DNA of 64,000 bases from CAYMKL01 sp964390805 (GTDB lineage Bacteria; Chloroflexota; Anaerolineae; VGOG01), in the NCBI GenBank assembly GCA_964390805.1, contig CAYMKL010000010.1, forward strand, positions 1 through 64,000, in the 5' to 3' direction. The notes below the pieces were generated by a model. The model was not told the DNA's origin and made no database searches. It saw only the letters and a list, made by a program, of their open reading frames with translations. Below, piece after piece: positions 26,757 to 34,749 of the stretch (positions within the stretch are counted from its first letter, which is position 1; the number at the start of each line of letters is the position of its first letter). The position numbers were made by a program, and so were the translations under genes.

Positions 26757-28519
26757 ATGAGGCGTGTGTTTAGTACCAAGAACTGGTCTTCAGAGGCCAA
26801 ACCCATCCTGCGATGGGCTGGCCTTATGCTGCTGGCGGCCGGTCTGTTAGTGGCCTGTGCCCAGCAGTCAACAGAGACTACCACTGTGAAGTCTGGCCAA
26901 CAGCGCCGCCCGTTACTATTCTAATCGAGGCCACGCCCGCACCACCGGTCGAGCCGGTGGCAATGACGTGGCGCGAGTCGGTGGATGCCTTGTTGGTCGA
27001 AGCGGACATCGGCGCGGAGTCGCAAGGGTGTGTCAACTGCCACCTGGCCACGACGCCTAAGATGGTGGAACAATGGGTCTCGTCGGAGCACGCAGCAGAG
27101 AGTGTTGATTGCCTGGAGTGCCACACAGCCCAGGAGGGGGACTGGGACTACACGGAACACCATGGCAACGTGGCTGTCGCCACCAATCCAACGGCCGGTG
27201 ACTGCGCCAACTGCCACGAGCAGGAGTACGAGGAATTCAGCCGGAGCAAGCACTCAGCCCTGGCGATGATCTTCTTCTCCGCCTCGTTCGACCGAAACGT
27301 CCTCGAGCCGACCATCGCCACCAAGCACGGCTGTCAGGAGTGCCACAACATTGGCCACTTCTGGCCCGACCAAAGCGTGGGCGAGTGTGACGCCTGCCAC
27401 CCCAAACACTCCTTTGACGTGGCCGTGGCCCGCAATCCCTACACTTGCGGCGAGTGTCACATCGGCCCAGATCACCCGCACATCGAAATCTGGGAAGAGT
27501 CCAAACACGGCAACGTGTTCATGAGCAACCCCGAAAACTGGGAGGAGCTGGGCTACGAGGCCGTGAAGGGGGAGCCGCCACCCTTCGACGCGCCGACCTG
27601 CACCACTTGTCACATGGACGCCACGGTTAACCTGCCGGCCACGCACGATGTCGGCTCTCGAATGGCCTGGGAGACCCAGTCGCCGTGGACGATCCGCGCT
27701 ACCGAAGCCTGGGGAGGCGGGCTGACCTGGGAGGAGAAGCGGGCGAACATGACCGCGACCTGTCTCCAATGCCACGCCCAGCCTTTTGTTGACCGCTACT
27801 TGCTGGAAGGCGATATGGCCGCGCTCCAGTACAGCGAGATCTTCCGCGAGGGCAAGCGCTGGTTGAACGAGATGAACGAGGCTGGCATCATCTTGACGGC
27901 CGGTTTCGAGGGCCTGGCTCCCTTTGGCACAGCCGGCTACGACGAAGTTCCCGAGGAGATCTCATATCACATCTGGCACCACGAAGGCCGACGCTACCGC
28001 CACGGCGCGCTGATGATGGCAGCCGACTACACCCAGTGGCACGGCATCTGGGACTTGCAGCATGATCTGATAGAGATTATCCGCTACGGGGCCGAGCACG
28101 GCCTGCCCGAAGCTGAGGCTTGGATGGCGTCGGACGATCCGGCCAAGTTCTGGCTCTATCCGTTCTACGATGTGCCCGGTTCGGTCTGGGGCATTGACAC
28201 CATCGCCTACCGCATGGGAGACGATTGGACGACCAAGATCTGGATGAACCGCAACGGCCAGGAAGGTCTCGACGCCTACTGGGAAGCCGCCTATGCCAAC
28301 GTCCAGGCGGCATACGAGGCGGGCCTTTTCTCCGATGAGCAGTGGTCGCTTTATCGGCAGCTCTTCGAGAACCGCGAAGTCGAGAACGGCAACACCTATC
28401 CGCTGCCGGATCTCTTCCAGGTGCACCTGGACGGGAAGGCGGCCGATGGCGCAGCGGCCAGTGAATACGGGGCGGGGTTGCAATTGCCCGGTGCAGATGG
28501 CTGGGACTACTCTCCGTGA
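26757..28519 (+). CDS. octahaem HAO-like cytochrome, lipoprotein signal displaced by a frameshift
   Basis: The downstream frame (open from 26813) encodes eight CXXCH motifs (CVNCH, CLECH, CANCH, CQECH, CDACH, CGECH, CTTCH, CLQCH). The C-terminal region has RHGALMMAADYTQWHG, as in hydroxylamine oxidoreductase/reductase-type octahaem proteins. That frame has no signal peptide. A well-placed start at 26757 (RBS GGAG) encodes a lipoprotein signal with lipobox LVAC, but its frame stops at 26922. Joining them needs a one-nucleotide shift between about 26880 and 26922. So this is either a single-base deletion (mutation or sequence error) or -1 recoding. If intact, it would be a membrane-anchored nitrogen- or sulfur-compound oxidoreductase. 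Confidence 0.8.
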
Positions 28520-28552
28520 GATGGGTGGTCCTCGAGCGAACGTGATGCGGGA

Positions 28553-30052
28553 TTGACGGTGATCAATGAAAGACCTGCCATGGATTCTAAGATACGATCT
28601 CGCTTGAGACCCCTTAGAACAAGCCTGCGCGTCAGAGTCGCCTTGGGCGTCGCGTTGCCGATCGTGTTGGTGCTGTTCTCGCTGTCCTTGATACACTACT
28701 GGCGCGAGCGTCAACTGCTGGAATACCAGATTGGGCTGACCGCGTTGCAGTTGGGCGACATGATGGTAGGCAACCTGCGCCATGCCATGATGGCCAACGA
28801 CCGCGAGATGCTCGACCAGATCCTCGCTGACGTGGGCAGAATGGAAAACGTTCATCAGGTGCAGATTCTGGACCTCGAAGGCCGGGTGAAAGTAGACAGT
28901 CGTGGTGAGGAGGAAGGGGAAACTATCTGGCAGCGCGACGATCTTGGATGCATCGAATGTCACCAGTCGCCAGTCGAGCCCTGGCCCCGCGTGGCGGAGT
29001 TGCCCACCTCGACTGGCGTGGTGCAGATTTCCATACCGATCGAGAACGAGCCAAGTTGCACCGGTTGTCACACAGAGGACACTCCTCATTTAGGAGAGTT
29101 ACTCTTTGAAGTGTCTCTCATTGATGTCGGAGAGCATCTCCTCCACAACCTTCAGGTCGACTTGGCTGTCTTGGTCGGAAGCACGGTGTTGGTGACATTG
29201 GGCCTGTATTCGCTGGTGCATTTGCTGGTGGTGCAGAGGGTAGAGGCATTTCGTCGCCCTCTAGCGGAGTTCGCCGCTGGCGATTTCACCTCCCGATTGC
29301 CATCCCCCTTGGTTCCAGCCGATGAGCTGGATGAGTTGGCCAATACCTTCAACCAGATGGCGCACGAACTCGAGCGCCGTGGTCGCGAGCAAGAGGAGCG
29401 CAGCGAACTGCGGCAGCGGGCCATCGTGGAGGAGCGCGAACGCATTGCCCGTGAACTGCACGATGGGCTGGCTCAACTGCTTGGGTACGTCAACACCAAG
29501 ACGATGGCTGTGCGGCTGATGCTGAAGAATCAGCAGGTGGAGGCTGCTGATCGGCACCTCCTTCAACTCGATGAAGCCACCCGTGAGCTGTCCGTTGATG
29601 TGCGCCAGGCAGTGCTCGGGTTGAGGACAGCGGGGCAAATCGGTGACGGACTGACCGCCATGCTCGGGGACTTCGCCGCTCAGTTTAGCCGCTTCGGCGG
29701 TGTCCCGGTCGAGGTCGTAATCGCGCCGGAGATCCAGGGCCTTGCACTGACTCCCGAGGCTGAACTGCAATTGCTTCGCATCGTCCAGGAAGCGTTGACC
29801 AACGTCCGAAAGCATGCTTCGGCTACCCGGGCGTGGGTGAGCTTGGAGGTCAACGGCAACATTCTTGAACTAACAATCGGCGACAACGGCAATGGATTCG
29901 ATGTGGAAGGTCATCGTCTCAATGATCGGTCACGCTTTGGATTGAGCACGATGCGAGAGCGGGCTGAGGCCATTGAGGCCGAGTTCAACCTGGACTCCGT
30001 GCCAGGTGCCGGAACCCGGGTCACGGTACGGCTAGCTGAGAGAGAGGGGTAG
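28553..30052 (+). CDS. sensor histidine kinase with two CXXCH haem motifs, second copy
   Basis: 499 residues: TM1 (about 29-50), sensor with CIECH (about 133-137) and CTGCH (about 169-173), TM2 (about 200-222), HAMP, HisKA_3 (ERERIARELHDGLAQLLGYV), HATPase (EALTNVRKHAS, DNGNGFD, GLSTMRER). Same layout as the kinase at 10438, but clearly diverged. The start is uncertain: TTG 28553, GTG 28559 or ATG 28580 are possible, all before TM1. It follows the octahaem cytochrome by 33 nt and is followed by its regulator, so it probably senses the state of the same electron-transfer system. Confidence 0.87.
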   Translation: MTVINERPAMDSKIRSRLRPLRTSLRVRVALGVALPIVLVLFSLSLIHYWRERQLLEYQIGLTALQLGDMMVGNLRHAMMANDREMLDQILADVGRMENVHQVQILDLEGRVKVDSRGEEEGETIWQRDDLGCIECHQSPVEPWPRVAELPTSTGVVQISIPIENEPSCTGCHTEDTPHLGELLFEVSLIDVGEHLLHNLQVDLAVLVGSTVLVTLGLYSLVHLLVVQRVEAFRRPLAEFAAGDFTSRLPSPLVPADELDELANTFNQMAHELERRGREQEERSELRQRAIVEERERIARELHDGLAQLLGYVNTKTMAVRLMLKNQQVEAADRHLLQLDEATRELSVDVRQAVLGLRTAGQIGDGLTAMLGDFAAQFSRFGGVPVEVVIAPEIQGLALTPEAELQLLRIVQEALTNVRKHASATRAWVSLEVNGNILELTIGDNGNGFDVEGHRLNDRSRFGLSTMRERAEAIEAEFNLDSVPGAGTRVTVRLAEREG

Positions 30053-30056
30053 GTAT

Positions 30057-30704
30057 ATGCGCGTCCTGGTAGCTGACGACCACCCTTTGTTTCGCGATGG
30101 CATAGTTAGCCTGCTTGAGGCGGCTGGCTTTGATGTCGTTGGACAGGCCGGCAACGGTCGGGTAGCTGTCGAGATGGCGCTGGGCCTGCGCCCCGACCTG
30201 GTACTGATGGACATCACCATGCCGCAGATGACGGGCCTAGAAGCATTGCGCTTGATCAAGGCTGAGTTGCATGAGACACAAGTGGTGATGCTAACTGTCT
30301 CCGACGACAACGCCGATTTGATTGAAGCTGTCAAGGCAGGGGCGCAGGGCTACCTACTCAAAAACCTGAACGCCAGCGAGTTTCTGGAGATGCTTGCGGG
30401 ACTGGAGCACGGCGAGGCTGCCATCACCCGTAAGACTGCCACCCGCTTGATCGAGGGCTTTGCTGACCGGTCTCGCCCGCACTCCGAGCCGTTGGAAAGC
30501 CTTACCCAACGGGAGATAGAAATCCTTCGCTTGGTGGCCGAAGGCCTCCCGAACAGGGCCATTGCCCAGGCGTTATTCGTCAGCGAGAATACCATTAAAT
30601 ATCACATGAAGAACGTCCTGCAAAAATTGGGCGTTCAGAACCGGACCGAAGCCGCCACTTCCGCCCTCCGCGCTGGGCTTCTCAAGTCTGACTCTCCCCG
30701 CTAG
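30057..30704 (+). CDS. NarL/LuxR-family response regulator, second copy
   Basis: 215 residues. Receiver: VLVADDHPLFRDGI, phospho-Asp in LVLMDITMPQ, VMLTVSDD, LLKNL. HTH: LTQREIEILRLVAEGLPNRAIAQALFVSENTIKYHMKNVLQKL. It starts 4 nt after the kinase stop. Tandem TACCYYT-type words just downstream (30724-30787) are candidate targets. Confidence 0.92.
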   Translation: MRVLVADDHPLFRDGIVSLLEAAGFDVVGQAGNGRVAVEMALGLRPDLVLMDITMPQMTGLEALRLIKAELHETQVVMLTVSDDNADLIEAVKAGAQGYLLKNLNASEFLEMLAGLEHGEAAITRKTATRLIEGFADRSRPHSEPLESLTQREIEILRLVAEGLPNRAIAQALFVSENTIKYHMKNVLQKLGVQNRTEAATSALRAGLLKSDSPR

Positions 30705-30723
30705 TTTCTTCGCCGCCCCACCC

Positions 30724-30787
30724 TACCTATTAGGGTAGGATGGACCTACCCCTCAGAGTTGATTCCTTCTCTATCCTGACTACCCCT
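30724..30787 (+). promoter_or_regulatory. cluster of NarL-type heptamers upstream of a promoter
   Basis: TACCTAT at 30724-30730 and TACCCCT at 30747-30753 and 30781-30787 fit the TACYYMT heptamer known for NarL. TAGGGTA at 30731-30737 is a near-match on the other strand. They lie just upstream of the -35 at 30817 and just after a NarL-family gene. Activator binding is inferred. Confidence 0.45.
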
Positions 30788-30816
30788 ATTTGCGCTCGGA
30801 TTCATACCGATGGGTC

Positions 30817-30846
30817 TTGCCAGATGCGATCATTTTGTGTTATAAT
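30817..30846 (+). promoter_or_regulatory. promoter for the receiver-like and 15-haem cytochrome genes
   Basis: TTGCCA, 18-nt spacer, TATAAT, about 60 nt before the GTG start at 30908. Confidence 0.65.
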
Positions 30847-30907
30847 TGCCGAAGGGAAGCTCTGAAAGGTTCAATGATGTCAAGCCGTGTGGTGGGAGGT
30901 GTGCCCG

Positions 30908-31240
30908 GTGCGGAGGCGCGTCGTCATCCTATCAGGCCATTCGCTCTTTGCTGAGGGCGTTGCTAGCCAGCTCCGACAGCACCCACAGGAGTTGGAGGTT
31001 GAGGTTGTGGATATCCGGCAGCCGGATGCGATGGCCCAAATCATCGCTGTCCGGCCGTCCGCCGTGATCCTGGACACCACCGACTCTGAGGTCGCCCGGC
31101 TTGGCCTTATGAGCAGACTGCCACTTGTGCTTCCGGAGCTCAAGATTGTCTGCCTGGACTCACAGCAGGAACACATCCAGGTGGTGACAAGCGAGCAGCT
31201 TCCAGCGGATCAGGTGCGTGATCTGCTCGATGTGATTTAG
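30908..31240 (+). CDS. degenerate stand-alone receiver-like protein
   Basis: About 110 residues. The pattern is that of a LuxR-type receiver domain: VVILSGHSLFAEGVASQL, then SAVILDTTD, then LKIVCLD. The Asp-Asp pair that binds Mg2+ is replaced by Ser-Gly, the conserved Thr/Lys positions are not evident, and no DNA-binding domain follows. An Asp in VILDTTD is kept. It may be a pseudo-receiver that pairs with another regulator. GTG 30908 is chosen because GGGAGG is 8 nt upstream; GTG 30887 is an alternative. It lies between the NarL-type gene and the large cytochrome. Confidence 0.6.
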   Translation: MRRRVVILSGHSLFAEGVASQLRQHPQELEVEVVDIRQPDAMAQIIAVRPSAVILDTTDSEVARLGLMSRLPLVLPELKIVCLDSQQEHIQVVTSEQLPADQVRDLLDVI

Positions 31241-31334
31241 CACTTCCCACAGTCAATGGGATGAAAAGAAAGGAGGGTGATAACCAAAGAAGATAGTTCG
31301 GAAGACGTTTGAACAGAGAATCAGAGGAGGATAT

Positions 31335-34300
31335 ATGAGAGACATCAGAAAGTTAGTGGTTCTATGTGTTGTTCTGACGGCCGTGGTGCTCGTTGTCGGC
31401 GGCTGTACGACTCCCACACCTGAGACCATCGAAAAGGAAGTGACCAGGGAAGTGCCGGTCGAAGTCACCCGAGAGGTGGTGGTGGAAAAGGAAGTCACCG
31501 TGGAGGTGGAGAAAGAAGTGCCGGTCGAAGTCACCCGCGAGGTAGAGGTAGAGGTCACGCGAGAGGTGGAGGTAGAGGTCACGCGGGAGGTGGAGGTAGA
31601 GGTGCCGGTGGAGGGAGAGCCAGGCGTGGAGGCGCCCTTCGAGGCGCTCTGGGCTGGCTCCGGGCACGCCGATGCGGAGGCCGAGGCTTTCAGACACTGG
31701 GACGAGGACGATCCAGTAGAGGTATCCACTAGTTGCGCCAAGTGCCATAGCTCCTATGGGTATCTGGACTTCCTGGGCGCAGATGGCACCGAAGCCGGTG
31801 TGGTGGATAATGCTGCGGCTGTGGACTCGGTGATTGACTGCACCACGTGCCACAACGAAGCAGCCGCCAGCCTGACCAGCGTGGTCATGCCCTCTGGCGT
31901 CGAACTCACCGGTCTCGGCGCAGAGGCCCGCTGTATGCAGTGTCACCAGGGACGCCAGTCCACCGTCAGTGTCAACGATCACGTCGCTGCGGCAGGTGTC
32001 GCCGACGACGACACAGTCAGTGAGGATCTTGCTTTCCGTAACGTCCACTACTTCGCGGCCGGCGCCACGCTCTATGGCGGGCAGGCCATGGGCGGCTATC
32101 AGTACGATGGCAAGACCTACGACGCCAGGTTCGCGCACGTCGAGGGGATAGACACCTGCATAGACTGTCACGATCCCCACACTTTGGAAGTCAGGGTGGA
32201 GATGTGCAGCGCGTGTCACGTGGATGTGTCCAGCAAAGAAGACCTGGCGGACATCCGACTGCTGGGCTCTGGAGTGGATTTCGATGGCGATGGCGAAGTC
32301 AGTGAAGGCATCGCTGTCGAAATCGAGCACCTTCAGGAGGTCCTCTATGAGGCTATCCAGGCTTATGCCAGTGATGCTGGAACTCCCGTCGTGTACGACT
32401 CCCACGCTTACCCCTACTTCTTCATAGACACCAATGCCAACAGCGAAGCCGATGCTGACGAGGCCAACTACGGCAACAGGTACAATGCCTGGACCGGACG
32501 TCTGCTCAAGGCAGCCTACAACTACCAGTACTCCAAGAAGGATCCTGGCGCGTTCGCTCACGGCGGCAAGTATGTCATCCAGCTCCTCTACGATTCCATT
32601 GAGGACTTGGACGCTGGCCTTGTAGCGGGTCTGCATCGCGACGACGCAGGGCACTTCGCCGGATCAACAGAGGCATGGAGGCACTGGGATGAGGATGGCG
32701 AAGTTCGCAGTTCCTGCGCCAGGTGTCATAGTGCCACTGGCCTGCCGTTCTACCTGGAAACGGGTGTCAATGTAGCCGAGCCTCTGGCCAACGGGATGCT
32801 GTGTTCCACCTGCCATGACCCCGAGACGTACGCTCCGTACGCTGTGGATGAGGTGGAGTTCCCCAGCGGCGCGACCGCCAGCTTTGGCGAGGGGGCGACT
32901 TCGAACCTGTGTCTGAACTGTCACCAGGGACGCCAGTCCACCGTCAGCGTCAACTCCAGAATTGGCGACAACGAGGACGACGCTGTGGTGGAGGGGTTGG
33001 GCTTTGCCAACGTCCACTACTTCGCGGCCGGCGCCACCATGTTCGGCGGGGAGGTCATGGGCGGGTATCAGTACGATGGCAAGACCTACGACGTCAAGTT
33101 CGCCCACGTCGAGGGGATAGATGCTTGCGTGGATTGCCACGACGCTCACACCTTGGAAGTCAAGGTGGAGGTCTGCAGCGCGTGCCACGCGGGCGTGTCC
33201 AGTGCAGAAGACCTGGCGGACATCCGCTTGCTAGGCTCCATTGCGGATTACGATGGTGATGGTGAAGCCACCGAAGGCATTGCCCACGAGATTGAGCACC
33301 TGACGGAGGTTCTCTACGGGGCTATCCAGGCCTATGCCGCAGACGTGGCTGGCACCCCCATCGTGTACAACTCGCACCGCTACCCCTACTGGTTCACCGA
33401 TGCCGAAGAAAGATACGGCACCTGGACGCCTCGTCTGCTCAGAGCGGCCTACAACTATCAGTACGCCAAGAAGGATCCCGGCGCGTTCGCTCACGGCGGC
33501 AAGTACCTCATCCAGCTCCTCTACGATTCCATTGAGGACCTGGATGCTGGCCTGGTGGCGGACATGCACCGCGACGATCCAGGGCACTTTGCTGGGTCTA
33601 CGGAGGCATGGCGGCACTGGGATGAGGATGGCGAGGTCAGTGCTTCGTGCGCCAAGTGCCACAGTGCCACTGGCCTGCCCACCTACCTGGCAACGGGAGA
33701 AAATGTAGCCGAGCCCTTGGCCAATGGGATGCTGTGCACCACCTGCCACGATGATCCCGTCGCGTACACCCGTTACGCTGTGGACGAGGTGGAGTTCCCC
33801 AGCGGAGCCGTGGCAGGCTTTGGCGAGGGGGTGGATTCCAATCTCTGTCTGAACTGTCACCAGGGACGCCAGTCTACCGTCAGTGTTGATGAGCACATCA
33901 CTGCGGCGGGCGTCGGTGACGACGAAGTCAGCGGAGATCTTGGTTTCCGTAACGTCCACTACTTTGCGGCCGGGGCCACGGTCTTCGGTGCGGAGGCTAT
34001 GGGGGCGTACCAGTACGAGGGCAAAGAGTACGTCGGAGCGTTCGCTCACGTACCGGGCTTCGACACTTGCACCCAGTGCCACGACACTCATAATCTCGAA
34101 GTCAAGGTAGAAGCCTGTGGCACGTGCCATCCCGGCAAAGAGAGTGTCGAAGACATCCGCATGAGCACCACGGACTTCGACGGGGACGGCCACGCGGACG
34201 AAGGCATCGCCCACGAGATCGACCACTTGCAGGAGACTCTCTACGGAGCCATCCAGGCTTACGCCAGCGAGGTTACCACGCCCATCATATACGACTCACA

Positions 34301-34538
34301 CTCCTACCCCTACTTCTTCGTGGACACCGACGGGAACGGTGAGGTTGATGCGGGCGAGGCTAACTACGGCAACAGGTACAGAGCCTGGACACCGCGTCTG
34401 CTCCGGGCTGCCTATAACTATCAGTACGCTGCCAAGGATCCCGGCGGGTTTGCTCACAACGGCAAGTATGTCATCCAGGCGCTTTACGATAGTCTGGACG
34501 ACATCGGCGCCGATACCGCTGGCATGGTTAGGCCTTAG
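31335..34538 (+). CDS. 15-haem lipoprotein cytochrome made of three five-haem repeats
   Basis: 1067 residues. Lipobox VGGC (Cys 24), then a VTREV/VEVEKEV-rich stalk (about 33-96), then three homologous blocks of about 310-327 residues. Each holds five CXXCH motifs in the order C-K/R-CHS, CTTCH/CSTCH, C(M/L)(Q/N)CHQGRQSTVSV, a CxxCHDxH site, and CSACH/CGTCH. Conserved tails read SHxYPYFF and AAYNYQYxKKDPGAFAHGGKY. First haem codons of the blocks are at 31734, 32715 and 33648. It is probably anchored outside the membrane as a long electron wire or storage protein. The stalk type is common on Chloroflexota lipoproteins. Acidic DxDxDG stretches may bind calcium. No enzyme motif is recognised. Confidence 0.9.
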   Translation: MRDIRKLVVLCVVLTAVVLVVGGCTTPTPETIEKEVTREVPVEVTREVVVEKEVTVEVEKEVPVEVTREVEVEVTREVEVEVTREVEVEVPVEGEPGVEAPFEALWAGSGHADAEAEAFRHWDEDDPVEVSTSCAKCHSSYGYLDFLGADGTEAGVVDNAAAVDSVIDCTTCHNEAAASLTSVVMPSGVELTGLGAEARCMQCHQGRQSTVSVNDHVAAAGVADDDTVSEDLAFRNVHYFAAGATLYGGQAMGGYQYDGKTYDARFAHVEGIDTCIDCHDPHTLEVRVEMCSACHVDVSSKEDLADIRLLGSGVDFDGDGEVSEGIAVEIEHLQEVLYEAIQAYASDAGTPVVYDSHAYPYFFIDTNANSEADADEANYGNRYNAWTGRLLKAAYNYQYSKKDPGAFAHGGKYVIQLLYDSIEDLDAGLVAGLHRDDAGHFAGSTEAWRHWDEDGEVRSSCARCHSATGLPFYLETGVNVAEPLANGMLCSTCHDPETYAPYAVDEVEFPSGATASFGEGATSNLCLNCHQGRQSTVSVNSRIGDNEDDAVVEGLGFANVHYFAAGATMFGGEVMGGYQYDGKTYDVKFAHVEGIDACVDCHDAHTLEVKVEVCSACHAGVSSAEDLADIRLLGSIADYDGDGEATEGIAHEIEHLTEVLYGAIQAYAADVAGTPIVYNSHRYPYWFTDAEERYGTWTPRLLRAAYNYQYAKKDPGAFAHGGKYLIQLLYDSIEDLDAGLVADMHRDDPGHFAGSTEAWRHWDEDGEVSASCAKCHSATGLPTYLATGENVAEPLANGMLCTTCHDDPVAYTRYAVDEVEFPSGAVAGFGEGVDSNLCLNCHQGRQSTVSVDEHITAAGVGDDEVSGDLGFRNVHYFAAGATVFGAEAMGAYQYEGKEYVGAFAHVPGFDTCTQCHDTHNLEVKVEACGTCHPGKESVEDIRMSTTDFDGDGHADEGIAHEIDHLQETLYGAIQAYASEVTTPIIYDSHSYPYFFVDTDGNGEVDAGEANYGNRYRAWTPRLLRAAYNYQYAAKDPGGFAHNGKYVIQALYDSLDDIGADTAGMVRP

Positions 34539-34593
34539 AGCGGGAGACCGTGCTCTCTCCGGGGAGCACCATAGCCTAACTTCAGTAACGATA

Positions 34594-34624
34594 GGGGGGC
34601 AGGCCGTCTACCGGTCTGCCCCCC
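34594..34624 (+). terminator. hairpin after the 15-haem cytochrome gene
   Basis: GGGGGGCAG (34594-34602) pairs with CTGCCCCCC (34616-34624). The T-tract is poor, but position and stem strength suggest transcription termination between convergent genes. Confidence 0.6.
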
Positions 34625-34689
34625 TGCATCTTAGACGAACGACGCCAACCCGTATAGCGTGCACACGGTAGTTGGCCATGACGCGGAGA

Positions 34690-34725
34690 AATAGAAAAAG
34701 CAGGTCGCCCTGACAACCGACCTGC
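34690..34725 (-). terminator. intrinsic terminator of the PadR-DUF4388 gene
   Basis: On the minus strand GCAGGTCG and CGACCTGC form an 8-bp stem followed by TTTTTCTATTT. It lies 25 nt past the stop of the regulator gene. Confidence 0.85.
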
Positions 34726-34749
34726 CTTATAATCTTACCACCTGTCGTT

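Noticed and set aside
27962..29089. 375-codon minus-strand frame across the octahaem cytochrome and kinase genes
   Set aside because: Covers the junction of two real genes; no family resemblance.
30722..30739. CCTACC-TATTAG-GGTAGG hairpin as terminator of the second two-component operon
   Set aside because: Short stem and no T-tract; the bases are better explained as regulator-type heptamers.
31362..32654. Long minus-strand frame opposite the 15-haem cytochrome gene
   Set aside because: It mirrors the codon pattern of the cytochrome, has no domain or RBS, and the + strand has 15 haem motifs.
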